From Carya illinoinensis (taxonomy: Eukaryota > Streptophyta > Magnoliopsida > Fagales > Juglandaceae): a DNA stretch of 64,000 nt. A program made the translations under genes and the position numbers. Numbering within the stretch: the first letter of the stretch is position 1; every line of letters starts with the position of its first letter. The stretch spans positions 39,961,467 through 40,025,466 of the forward strand of contig NC_056758.1 of assembly GCF_018687715.1 (NCBI RefSeq), read 5' to 3'. The notes beneath the pieces are model-generated. The model was given only the letters and a program-made list of their open reading frames with translations, was not told where the DNA came from and made no database searches. This document shows positions 48,501 through 60,900 of this stretch, in pieces.

Positions 48501-51500
48501 AGCAATGGTACAAAGCATATTACAATGTAGAAACCAAGGCAGTTAATATAACTATTGGCTGTACGCTTAATTGGCCCAGCACAGTCTACAGAAAAACCAC
48601 CTATGAGTAGCTAGCAAGACAATCTATGCATTGCAAGATCAATATCCCCACGTTATTTGATTTTTGCTATCACATTGACATCTACCAAACAAAAGAGGCA
48701 TCTAAATCAGGAGGTTGGCCCACTAAAACATCTAAAAGTGGTCTGATTTAATATTGATAGCCTATGCTTATCAACAAAAAACAACCACCTAAATAAATAA
48801 ATAACTGAAAATAGCACCTTACTACTGACAAAAAGCAACTCCTCTCCATGGTCATTCTTCCAAGAAGTCACATGGCACCCATATAAATACACCTGGAAAA
48901 TCCACGAATAAATCAATATTCTTTTTAATATAAATTTTTTTGATAAGTAATATTCTTTTTAATATAAATTGAAATCAGCATCATCAATAAACTTTAAATA
49001 CATTTTAGGGGCAGAGTTTCTCGCAACAAAAAAAGAATATAACTCAATGACAGCAGAGATATAGTTTTTTTTTTTTTTTTTTTTTTTTTTTTCTAACAAG
49101 TAATTTAACCTCATTATGAAGCATAGACGGATGCAACCCTAATACACAGTATACAAGAGATTGATGACAGCTGAGATAAATGAGTTTTTTAATTGTAAAA
49201 AGATCTTTATTAATAAGCACAAAGGAGCAACCAAGGTATGCAGGTAGTAGACATGAGAGACACCGAATTAGTAGGCTGAGATAAATGAATTGCAATAGCC
49301 AAGTACCTAGAAACCAATAAGATATCATAAAGATCAAATGCAACAAGAGCAAGCATTATTGATTAATAGGAAATCTATATCTATCTGAGTTTAAAGCCAT
49401 TTTCTTTCATTTTTAAAAACTCTATGCATGGACATATTAACATAAACGATTTCATCATGACAAGATTATAACAAATTCCATAGAAAAATCTCAATATAAT
49501 AATACTTTTTTATAAGTAAAATAACATTTTATTAATAGAAGTAAATAGGCATATCCCAAATACACAGGAGGTATACAAACAGCACACACCTAGTTAGTAG
49601 TTACATAAAAAGGAGCGATAAAGGGATACAAGAAAGTCATTGAAACAAGCTCCATTAAGTATGCAAGAGGATGCCAAAAGAAATAAAGTATGGAAGAAGA
49701 AACTTCTTAGCTCATCCGGAGAACACTCCTTGTTTTCAAACCTTCAAACATTCCTTTCAATCCATAAGCACAACACAATACATAGTGGAATCATCCTTCA
49801 CACATCCTCAATATGAGAATTGGCCGTGCATCTTTGCCAACATGCAAGTAAATCAACCACCCTCTTGGAAATTACACAAGCAATGCCCTCTATGAAATAT
49901 TTCTGCCCATAACATTCTTGCCACCTCACAATGAAGTAAAAGATGGTCCACCAATTCTCCATTCTTCTTACACAAATAACACCATTCCATTACGACAAGA
50001 CCCCTCTTTCTCAAATTATCCAATGTCAAAACTTCCCCAAGGGCTGCCGTCCACCCAAAGAAGGCAATCTTAGGAGACACATTAGTTTTCCAAATAGGTT
50101 TCCAAGGGAACGAAGTGTGATTTTGGCTTGACAAAGCCTTATACAATAACCAAACAGAAAACTTCCGATTCCCAGTCTTCATCTATAGCATCCTGTCCAC
50201 CTCGTAATTTTTTTTTATTGGCACCGGAGACCTAGGGTGAGCATACCCCCAAACCCAAGGCCTTTACCACTTGAACCAACGCTAGGGGGTTGTCCACCTT
50301 ATAATTACCAAAGTGCAAGGAATACAATAAGTTTTAAAAATCAGAAATAATTCCAATTTCCCAATCATGAACAACTCTACTGAAATAAACATTCCACAAA
50401 GGGAACACACTAGAACGATCTAGCAACTTATACACCAAAGCCTCCTGATTAACGGCCAACCTAAAAAGAGAGGGAAATGTGGTCTTAAAAGCTGAATCAC
50501 CACACCATAAGTCATGCCAAAAGCTGATCCTTGCACCATCACCAACCTCAAATTTAATAAAACGAGTAAAATCCTCCTATCCATTTCTAATATTTTTCCA
50601 TAGACCAACACCATGCACACTTCTCACTTCATTTGAACACCAACCCCCTCACAAACTCCCATACTTCAACTCAATAATAGTCTTCCATAAAGATTCCCCT
50701 TCTTGATGATACCTCCATAACCACTTCCCAAGAAGTGCCTTATTGAATATTTTCAGATTGCGAATTCCTAACCCTCCACGAGATCTGAGTACATACCTCA
50801 TTCCACTTGACTAAAGTGAGTTTGGGTGTTGAGAAGAGTTGTGAATAGTCGTATAAAGTAAGTGAAAAGTAATAATAAAATAATGAATAGTAATAAAAAG
50901 TAGGTGAAAAGTAATTAATAGTAGTAAAAGTAGATGAAAAGTAATAATAAAATAATGAATAGTAGTGAGAAGTGTTGAGAGTACTTGAGGTACTCTCAGT
51001 ACCCAAGCACAGAAAGTGGACTTAGTCTCCTCTCCAATTCCACCCCACAAGAAGGCTTAGAAAATCTGCTCAATTCAATTAGCCACACTTGCCGGTAAAG
51101 GAAAAAGAAAAAAAAAAAAAAACAAAATGTGGGAAGGTTAGAAAGTGTACTATTAATAAGTGTGGTTCTTCTCCCTCTAGACAGGTACAACCTTTTCCAA
51201 CCAGCCAATCTCCTCTCAATTTTCTCCACAACCCCATCCCATATAGCCTTAGCTTTGAAGGAGGCTCCAAGTATTTCATTGGAAAAGAAGCAACCTTACA
51301 TACCAAAATACTTGCCAACCTTCTCATACTAGAATGTTTATACTCCATAAAGTGCGAGAAAACTAGTTTTTCTTTAAATTGATAGCGTATGAAACTAAGT
51401 CCTCAAAACAACTTTGCCCAACAGGTCAGAGATGAAGCCATCACCACTACCCACAAGCATCACAAGTTGAATAACGCCCAGGTTTACTCTCTACACTAAC

Positions 51501-52860
51501 TTGGGTTTCTTAAACAAACAGCCAATACATGTCCGTGCAAAAATATTTAGTCTCAAATTTATCAAAATCTTATTGTTTTCGCTTGACATGGAATAATCCA
51601 TATAGCATGAATTGGAATGTGACTGACTCGGGTTAATTCGATATTAACCCTCCAGCTAAAAAATACCTCGGCTTCGTATCATTTTCCTCACTTTCAATTG
51701 ATTTTTTTTTTTTTTTATAAATATGAAAATTTATTAATCCACATAATGAGGCATGGCCCAAAAGTAACAACGTGTGGAAGAAAAAATAGCTGATCCCTCC
51801 CAACGAACGTTCTCTATTGTCGAAATAACGACCATTCCTCTCATTCCAAATACACCACATAAGACATAATGGCACTATTTTCCAAACAGCCACAATTTGA
51901 CGATTGCCCTAAATATCTCTCCAACAAACCAATAGATCCACCACCCTCCTAGGCATCACCAAGGCAATATCAAGCCTAACAAAAATCTCATCCCATAAAA
52001 CCTTAATCACATCACAATGGAGAAGAAGTTGGTCCACCAATTCTCCATTCCTTTTGCACATAAAGCACCAATCCATAATAATAATGCCACACTTTCTCAG
52101 CTTATCAATAGTTAAGAGTTTTCCCATGAGAGGCCAACCAGCCAAAAACAGCAACCTTGAGAGGCAGTTTACTTCTCCAAATGCACTTCCAAGGATAATC
52201 GTAAGAAGATTGGATCGACATAACCTTGTACAATGGTCTGACCGAGAAATTCGTATTCTCAGGATGAGCCCAAAGCAAATTAAAATGAAAAGATTTATCA
52301 GCTTTCAATCAAATTAAAAGACGCATTTGTGACAGGAAAAAAAAAATGAACGAATCAAGAACTTTTTCTTCGGAGATCTGATCTTGTGATTTACATGCAA
52401 TTAGATTTCATACGCAGTACTAACAATATAATACATGCATACATACGCGTATAAGTAAATATAGGAGCAGATCAGAGTGTGTGAGCTTCAGTAACCACCA
52501 AAGAAGCCCTAGATTCAAGAAATAGATAAAAGCAACGAAAATTGAAATTCTTATCAGAAAGAAGTATAAATCTAGCCCAAGAGTCAGAAAACAAAATACC
52601 AAATCAAGCATCGGATCAGACGCAAACACTGGATTCAATACTAGCAAATATCATTCTGAAAACAAAAACAAAACAAAAAACAAAAATGGGGTGAGGGAGG
52701 AAGACGTCTTTTAGAGCACCTCGGTGGAGCTACCACGTGGCTCGCGGAGGACGAGCTTGTCGAGGCCATTAACGCCCTTGCAGAGCTCAACGGTAGGAGG
52801 ACCGAAAGAAGGCGCCGATGGAGTCGCCGATGGAGCAGAGAGACCCTTTTCGCTACTCAT
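45595..52860 (-). CDS. Putative glucose-6-phosphate 1-epimerase (aldose-1-epimerase fold)
   Basis: Interconverts the alpha and beta anomers of hexose 6-phosphates in the cytosol; family: D-hexose-6-phosphate mutarotase. Eight exons: 52860-52720, 48892-48818, 47687-47631, 47553-47393, 47220-47080, 46555-46453, 46374-46275 and 45809-45595. All borders are GT-AG and the phases agree, giving 330 residues. Landmarks are [54 protein letters not shown] (substrate-site His and Arg region), [17 protein letters not shown] (second conserved His) and [21 protein letters not shown] (acidic catalytic region), then [19 protein letters not shown]. No transit peptide is evident. Intron 1 is 3.8 kb and filled with LINE, SINE and MITE insertions; a PIF-like MITE lies in intron 2. 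Arabidopsis At5g57330 is the likely counterpart by position. Confidence 0.96.
47927..48323. mobile_element. MITE, PIF/Harbinger-like, in intron 2 of the epimerase gene
   Basis: 397 bases with GGCC-starting terminal inverted repeats: GGCCTCCTTTGGTTACACAG on the left, and GGCCTGGTTTGGTTTCACAA on the reverse complement of the right end. Subterminal GATGAGATG repeats are present on both sides. The flanks contain TTA near the left end and TTA directly after the right end, consistent with the 3-bp target of PIF/Harbinger elements, although the left copy is displaced by two bases. Non-coding. Confidence 0.75.
49062..49163 (-). mobile_element. LINE-tail retroposon in intron 1 of the epimerase gene
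   Basis: Begins on the plus strand with a long poly-T (49064-49092), i.e. a poly-A tail on the minus strand. Flanked by ATGACAGCAGAGATA (49047-49061) and ATGACAGCTGAGATA (49164-49178), a 15-bp duplication with one mismatch. The body carries the GTATACTGTGTATTAGGGTT-type LINE tail motif. Confidence 0.8.
49184..49274 (-). mobile_element. Second LINE-tail retroposon beside the first
   Basis: Flanked by GCTGAGATAAATGA on both sides (49170-49183 and 49275-49288), a perfect 14-bp duplication. The minus strand reads CATACCTTGGTTGCTCCTTT, then TTATTAATAAAGATC and an A-rich end, again the LINE 3' tail. Its target site overlaps the right-hand target duplication of the neighbouring insertion. Confidence 0.8.
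50210..50291 (-). mobile_element. tRNA-derived SINE fragment nested in the LINE
   Basis: Flanked by GTCCACCTCGTAATT (50195-50209) and GTCCACCTTATAATT (50292-50306), a 15-bp duplication with two mismatches. The minus strand reads AACCCCCTAGCGTTGGTTCA, then AGTGGTAAAGGCCTTGGG (an A-box-like tRNA head), then GGGGGTATGCTCACCCTAGG and an A-tail. It interrupts the LINE remnant. Confidence 0.8.
50819..51008. mobile_element. MITE with minisatellite-like core, nested in the LINE
   Basis: The ends are inverted: GTTTGGGTGTTGAGAAG on the left, and GCTTGGGTACTGAGAGTA on the reverse complement of the right. Between them GTGAAAAGTAATAATAAAATA and related words repeat (cores shown to 20 bases: GTGAAAAGTAATAATAAAAT). 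It splits the LINE reading frame between TFCAW and VKWNEVC. The target duplication was not resolved. Confidence 0.6.
51702..52301 (-). mobile_element. 5'-truncated LINE copy in intron 1 of the epimerase gene
   Basis: A poly-T at 51702-51716 marks the 3' poly-A end. Target duplications CTTTCAATTGA (51691-51701) and CTTTCAATCAA (52302-52312) match at 9 of 11 bases. Minus-strand coding traces are [27 protein letters not shown], then [18 protein letters not shown] (zf-RVT), then [15 protein letters not shown]. It is a different copy from the one at 49503-51375. Confidence 0.85.
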
Positions 52861-54957
52861 AGATTTAGCTGCTGCTGCTTGTGTCGTTCGGAGACCCCGC
52901 CGTTCATATACCGTTTTTTCTTATAAAATCACAGTGACGACACGAAGCCACTGCTAACCCCCTTGTATTTTTCTTTTTTCTTTTTTCACCTTTCTCCCGA
53001 CTCCGTTTGTCGGCCTGTGTCCTACTTTTTCTCGGGAAATTTCGCCTCCATGTCGTTAATTGGATTATTTCGTTGCTACTTTCGGCTTTCCTTAAACAAT
53101 AAATAAATAAATTTACGATATTTATTAAGAAATCAAGAGATCTTAATTTACTATTAAGAAAATTATTTATAAATTCATTTATTGATATATTCAATACATC
53201 ACCGACATAGATGCCATCAATTAATATAAAAATATATAATATTTTAATTTATTTATATATATATATATATAATAGTAAAATTTTTCATTTAAGTGGAACA
53301 CCCGAAACTTGATATTTTATTTTATATAAAAATAAAGGAATATGTAAATATGATGGTAGATCGCAGTAGAGGCTTCCACTACATTCCATTCCATAAGAAA
53401 TTGGAAAGCGAGGGGACACGAGAGTACCTGGATTTGACCCCTAAAAAAATTGCTCCCTCACAAAATCCAACCTATCTAATTAACTCCCTGTGGGAAAGCA
53501 AAGTCCAAATACATCTTCTTTGTACAAATTATATCATTTGTTTTGATGAATTAAGATTAAAATTAAAAATTATATAAAATATTATTATAATATATACTTT
53601 TACTTTAAAATTCAAAAAAAATTATATTTTTTATTTTATTTTATGTAAGAATTTAAAAAAATTGTAATGATTAGATAAAATAAATTGAGATAATTTGTAA
53701 AAACAACTAGACTGATTATCCGATTAAACTCTGAAGAACTTTATTTATCCGATTAAACTGGACTTAATTTATTTTATTTATTTGGAGTGAGAATGGTGTG
53801 TGAAAGTTCTTCAGAGATGGTTTATACCATCAGCATGACTTTGGTGTGAGCTCAGTTTTACCCTTTCTCAAGGAGCCCCAAAAGGAGTATTTAGTAACAT
53901 GTAATTTCAGGAACATGTGAACTGGATGCCATCAATCATCCATCCACAACAAGCTTTTAATTTAGAGGGCTAGATCTCTTGGTCTAGACAATGGTGGGTG
54001 ATTTGAATTAGAGTAAACCTATCAACCTTATCAAGCAAAATAAAAAACACAAACAATAAAAGGAAAAGAGAGGGATAAGTACAATACCAATTATAATACA
54101 TAAACAACACAGTATCACAATTTTATCTCCTTTCCACAGTAACATTTGTAAGCTTGGATCCTTTTATATATCAACATCATATGAGAGAATGAAATTGACT
54201 GCAATTGATGAACCATAGTAAGAATTTTAACTCAAATCAAAAGCTTAGTTGCATCATTTCATGACAAAATCCCCCAATCTTCTAGTGGAAAGCTTTGTTA
54301 TAGAGTGAAACAAAATCTCCAAGCTACCAATATAAGATTAGAAAGAAAATAAAATAAAGAAAAACTCAAAAAAAATCACACCTTTTATTGTCAAAAAAAT
54401 AAATAAACGAGTGGGTCGGTTCTCATACTCTGCTGTACACACTTCCATCCTCAGTTATCAATACAACCTAAGTAGACTGCATTTGCAAGCCCCTATTCCT
54501 CTACGGAAAATAAATTTTGAATCGAGATAAAAAAGAAAAGAAAATGAAGATCAAATACAAAAATGCAAGCTCACAACAAACCTGTGACCAAAAAGAATAG
54601 CAAGCAACTAACTCAACAAATAGACAAAACTAGATATTCAAACCACCAGAAAGGGGGATAAAGAGATGGGCGAAATTATTTTGATTCTGTCCATTCATCA
54701 TTGAAACAAGCTTCTTGGGAGCAGAAGCAGCTAAAAATGCACTGATGCTGCCCCTTTCACTCCTGAGAATTGAGTTCCCCACTGCACCTAAAAGAAAAAA
54801 AGAGCACTGCAGTTAGAATACTTAGTAGGTTGTAAAAAGGACATTCAAAGTGAAACTATCGCAAGTAAAGAATACATACAGATTCACAAGCAAGATTTCG
54901 TCCACCTGCAACCTAAACTGCAGGGAGCTGAAGAAAAAGGCAAGGAATAAATAAGAC
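52861..54957. other. Intergenic region between the epimerase and villin genes
   Basis: The epimerase promoter and 5' UTR lie just right of 52860. 53090-53710 is AT-rich, with MITE-like relics near 53570-53700 and a (TA)n tract at 53255-53270. The villin 3' UTR probably occupies about 54400-54957. No gene is recognised. Confidence 0.45.
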
Positions 54958-57900
54958 TCAGAATAATTGAAGGGCCATCTTCAGCTTGTTCTGTTTCCAT
55001 TTGGGCAACTTGGAAAAAGCATCCTTCGTCATTCCAAATTTCTCCCTGAACTCCTCCGAGGACAGATAAGTCTGTGTGCAGTCAATCAAAAGAATTCAGA
55101 ACTGAAATGACCTTGACAGAATATAGATATCATGACATAAGCGATATCAATACTTTACCTCTCTCTTGGTCACATCAATCTCTGTAACGGGATCTGTTGA
55201 CGTTGTTTTAAGTTGCTCATATGGGTATATTGGGAGACCTTCCTCATCTTCAGCCTCACCCTCTTTCACATCCTCCTGTATAGTAAGGGATCCTATTCTG
55301 CTGCTTATAGAATTCTCCTTGTCATTTGTCTCTGGTTTTTGTTTGGGGGCTTCTGGGCTCACTTCATCAACGACAAAAAAGTAAATGAGATTTACGCAAC
55401 CTTATAGATTAAGATGCAACAGTAACAAGTTTAACTTTCAAGAAACTAAAAAATGCATACCCTTAAGAGATCGAGGCATAAGAGCTTCTCGTGCACGTGG
55501 CGGCTGTTCAAAAGTGGCAGTTAATGCTGCTATAGCTGAAGATTTGGAAGCCAAATTTCCTGAAGATTTGGAAGCCAAATTTCCTGAATCTGGGGTCACA
55601 GATCTTGGGTAGAGCTTTCTCACTACTGGGGGTGGAGTTGAAAGGTTTCTCGCATTAGGGTTCTCAAAATTAGCTGCAAGTGCATTGAAAGCTGGAGACC
55701 TGCCCCTTACACGAACTCGGTCAGGGCTAAAAGACATGCTTCTGGAACGCTGTGATTTTTCTGGAACACTAGACCTTCCTCCATAAGATACAGGTGTTCT
55801 TCGTTTGGGTTTCTAACCATGGATCATACAACTCATCAGAATGTTAATGTCAAACAAAACAGGGGCAACAAGAACCCAAAAAAGGCATGACACGTGTCAA
55901 ATGTACTAGTTCCATTGTTGTATCATTCAAGCAAGCAATATCACGGTTTTCCAACATGATATGCAGACGAAACTATTGGTGTAAACTTAACTATCTCCTG
56001 ATTTTAGAGGTATATACTATTTTAACAACTAATTAAAGTTCATTTGAAGTTCTTAATCTGACATTATAATAAAGTTCATTGAAACGTAAAGTTTAAGGCA
56101 TAATTTATTAAGAGCCTTCACATGATATTGTAGTATCACTGCACAGATTTATTACAGAATGAAACCCCCATAGTTTCTGATTTCTTAAAAATAGCAACCA
56201 ATTCCCAGTCTTTGTTGAAAGATTATGACAAACAGTTGTAGCTTTGATCAGCATGATACGTGAAGAAGTAGCTTAACATTTGTATGGCTTTTCAAAAATA
56301 ACTAGTCACAGTGCACAGGAATTGTTCATTTTTAACCATGTTGAGAATTTTACGGTGGTCTTTTCAAAATCTGGCATTTTTCCATGACCAACTCTCATAA
56401 ATCAGATTTTGAAAAAAAAATTACAAATTGTTCAAGAGGAAAGAATAAGAAGTCATCCAAGATTTTTAAACTCAAAATTATTATTTTAAATAAATTTTTC
56501 TATGAACTTTCAAGTTAGGTTCAACACAATAATCAAATTCATGATCATTTCATACAGGACTGCAAACGTGGCTCAATAATAGCAAAAATCTTGCTTAAAA
56601 AGTTATAGATGTTATAGATGAATTGTGAATCCAGAAGAAAAGAAAAGAAAAAACACAAGTGCAGTGAAATAATAAATTACCTCTGGTCCAAAATTGCCTA
56701 AAGCAAATTACCCATTTACTCATATTTATTTATTTCGATATTTTTAAAAATTAATACTTCTTTGTATTCAAATATATGAGATTTTCTTCTGTCCCACCTA
56801 TTATTAGGCAGTACTTGCCAAAGTATGACAGACGAAATCACATTAGGGTGACACAGAATCCCAGGACAGAATGTAAAGGAAATCGGAAGCAATTACAGGA
56901 GTTCAAGATCAAAGAGAAGCTAAGTAACCGGAAAGAGTTAACAAGAACTTACATCAACAGTTGGAGTTCCCCCACTTTTCAACAAGGTAAGTTTCCTTTG
57001 GAAGGAATTCCCATGCATCTATACCCAAATGAAAAGATTTTTACAAATATTTTACGTCATGACAATTGGTTACCATAACTTGAAAGTCACTTACAGCAGA
57101 TTTTGCAGAGTCCCATTTGAAAAACCGTGTGAAGAAAGGTGGCTCACTCCCTTCCATGACAATATATATTGGAGATTCACGAGATAACTTTTCTAGAAGA
57201 AAATCACACTCAAGAAAACTCTGTTGAAAGTAAGAAGCAAAAGTTAAGAACAAGCAACGATTCAGGAACGTGCTGTCCAACATCTGAACGTGCAAGTCAA
57301 ATCAAACTATGATTCAGGAATAAAGACAAAACGCATTTAACTGTAATTGAAAGACTTAAATGAGCAGGTGGGTGGTAGTTAGCTCAGATGGTTAAGTCTC
57401 TTATCATACAATGAACTGACAACAGAATCCTGTATCTCTGTATACACAATGAGCCTCTAGTGGAACAAAAAAAGAAAACAATACTTTATACCAGTATCAT
57501 AGATTCCATATCAGCCCAAAAATATAGATACATGAGCACTTTAAATAGTGACTGGAGTACAAGTATTGCTTCCAGGAAATCCAAATTAGTCTTACCTCCC
57601 CAATAGTTAAAGCCTGCGCTCTATTCTTGGTGTCAACCTGTTGACCAACCCAGACAAAGATATCCGAGTGACTATCTAGGATGAATATATCTTCAGTCAT
57701 CAAATCGTCCTGAGTGAAGTTGTATATTTCTGTCACCTGCAAGAATGAATCAACTAAACTCGCGGTGCAAAGTATAGAAACACCTTGAACAACAAAATAA
57801 AAGCACAAGCATAAATGAAAGTAAATTCCAGGATCATTCACAGATAGTAAGAGCATAGGATTAGAAATTATGCATCAGAAGATATACATACCTTCAAATT

Positions 57901-60900
57901 TCCTGCAGATCAGCGTGCAATTAAACCATGAAATGAAGAAATAAAATAAAAAGTCAACTCTAAATTTAAACTTTGGGAAAGAAACAAAATTGGAGAAAAG
58001 GAATAAATTCACCAACCAAATTTTTTAATTATCTACACCTTTTGAGAAATCGCAAGAAAATAGGTGAGGATCACTTTCAGCTTCCCTGACAATCTTTTGG
58101 CTAGGGTATTCAGATTTCCCTCCCAACAAATCCCAAAACTGGTCAGATTCAGCACCTTCCTTTTGGGTTTTGGACTGTACATTTGGCTGCAAACAATTAA
58201 CAAGCATATGAGAACAAGATAGACATGCTTAACTCCCAATGAACAAAGCAAAAAATAGTATAAGGAAACATAAATATCCTCCTTAAGATGAAAATTATGT
58301 TCAGATGAATCAGCAGCCATATTGGCTTTAAAGAAATTCACCAGCGGTTCTCCTCACTCTGGATTTGTTGCCGAATGGTAATATACAATAACCTATACAT
58401 GTTGAATCATTCTTCTTTTATTTTGGAGGACAGTCAAACACACACACACATCAGACCTTTATCAGATCAAGCTGTCTCTCAACCAGCTCCTGATTATCCG
58501 AGGTTGTGAGGCTCCCAGACCACGTAAAGATAGTAGAGTCACTGTGTAAAATATAACAGTAGGAAGAATTCAAAGATGATGCAACCTGGTTCAAAAACAG
58601 AGAAAAACGAAAAAGGTAGAATTATTATAACATTGATAATAGGTTTATGCTCGCCAAAAAGTAGGTAAAACTAACAAATATCTAGAAGACATACTGCTTC
58701 AACTTGTATCGCTTGCATATTATCAGGTCCGGTGCCTTGGACTCGAAATAACGCAATACCATCCTCTTTATATGTATCATCAGGAATTCCCTTCTCCGCA
58801 ATGTCATTTTTGTATCCATCACTAAGACCACCCTGATAATTTATAAGTTGATTTTTTAAGTCATTTGAATTTTTTACTTGGAATTATATCAATAAAAAAC
58901 AGGAAAGCCATAATTTAAGTTCCCTCCACTGTATCTCAGAATTATACAAACCTTGAAAACAATAAAACTCTGGAAGATTGAATACAACTGAATGGGCTCA
59001 TTTCCCTCGTAGATGCGGGCCTGACAATAAATAAATGCCATCAGTGTGAGGCATATAACAGGAATAAAGACAAAAATTTCATCGATCAAACAAATGTAGT
59101 CACGACTCACAAGTCAAGTAAACAACCTGAGCAGGAAGAAACTTCAATGATTCAAGCATCTTGCTTGCCAGTGAAATAGCTGAGGCCCTCTCGCCCTGTT
59201 TTCAGTAATTAATACACTGTAAGTAAAGAACTAATGGATTAGTAATAGCAGTAGGGTAGCCATATTCATTCATTTGCTTTTGCATGATTATGCAAAAAGA
59301 TACCCATTGAAACACAAAACTAGCTATAGATTAAAAAAACAAAGAAACCATAACTTCTGGTCTCCAGATCCCAGACAGCAAGCAAAGCAACCTCTATGGT
59401 AATAAGTCAGCACACATACATTTCCTGGCCCAATCCTTGGTTTAAATTAAGAGGGTAAAATCAACTTTTCTACGATATTTAAATAAAATGAGGACCTATT
59501 TTACCATTAAATTAATCATTACAATATATCTAAGCTAGAAGAAAATAAAATCTTTTGCCATCTCATGTTACAATTCATCATAAGATTGAGAGATGAGATC
59601 CATATCTAATTATTTGGTAATGATCTCTGCAGTATAACTAATTCAATATTTTTGCTTCTGGGCATTCAATGCCCCTAAAAGAAAATAAAAGAAAAGACAG
59701 AAGCCATACCACCCAAGGTGACAACCGTTGGGAGGAAAAGATTAATCAGGCACATGATAGATAGATTAACAAAACTCAGAAGGAAATTAATTGCAAGATT
59801 AGAGAAGATACACATATATGCATTACCAAACATCAGTCTCTCTACAATAAGTACCAATTCCATACTGCAACTATTTCAGATATATGCATTAAAAGAAAAG
59901 CTCCAAATAATATGCATTTAGATGGAAAAGGCAAGATGAAAAGCATTGAAATCTATACGAGGCCAATAATGAAGTTCAGTCTATCAAGATAATAAATGCA
60001 CATTCTTGGTTGTCTGCATCACTGTTGATGCATAAACATGGACATACAATATGTAATCATTCTAAAACAGTCAAAGAATGTACTTAGGTGTTCTTATGTA
60101 TACTTCATGTGTACACGGGCTCTGCCTATTTCATTCTGGTCAATAATATTTCTCCCTTAGTTATCAAAAAAAATAAAAAAATCATTCTAAAACGTTAGTC
60201 AGGAAAATAGTCTGTGATAGCTGCTATGTACTCTTGCAACGAAAACACTGAAGAACAGTTCTTTCCCACTCTTAACTATATAACCTTCAAGGTCCCCAGG
60301 CCTTTCTTATGGAAATGTTTGTAAGGCTTTAAGCGCTCTATAAGATGCTCAACATTGTGTTAAAATATAAATCAGAATAAGGAATCACAAAATGCTCAAA
60401 ATATTTTTACCTCAACACTCTGCTTTCCAAACCATGTTCCTATAAGGTATTCCTCTTTATCTTCTCCTGGATATGAATACTGAAAGATATAGCAATCTCC
60501 ACTGTAAAATTTTGACTGATCAGAAGCTGGAAGGAGAATCTTTTCCTGGCCATTCACACGCCAAACCTGTGTAACAAGGATTGAGATACCATCAGTAACA
60601 TGACCATAAAGAAAGGAATAGATTGGCTAATGATTTATAACCACGAAACAGAATTTCCCCATCGGAACTAGTACAAAGCAGGTACTGGACCTATGGCATT
60701 CACCCAAGTTTGAGAAATCCTCTCATAAATATTGGCTAAATAACAACTGCAGTCATTCATCAATGATGGCTCTATGCTTGATAAATATTCTTCCCATGGA
60801 ATCTTTCAATCCCTTTCCAAAGTTTCTGGGTTTGTTTGTTTTGGGGGGGGGGGGGGGGGACACTAAGTTTCTGATTAGAGTCATGAATACATTTTAATAA

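Larger units (their letters stand above)
49503..51375 (-). mobile_element. LINE remnant (RT C-terminal part and zf-RVT), in intron 1 of the epimerase gene
   Basis: Minus-strand fragments of a non-LTR retrotransposon. 51348-50996 encodes the end of the reverse transcriptase region ([11 protein letters not shown], later [31 protein letters not shown]). 51050-51010 continues ([16 protein letters not shown]). 50182-49853 encodes the reverse-transcriptase zinc-binding domain ([45 protein letters not shown]). The 3' tail is at 49503-49610. The ORF is broken by stops, by a MITE (50819-51008) and by a SINE (50210-50291). It is 5'-truncated and dead. Confidence 0.88.

Noticed and set aside
57369..57440. 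Intact tRNA gene
   Set aside because: Only an A-box-like head is present; there is no cloverleaf and no good B-box, so it is at best a SINE relic.
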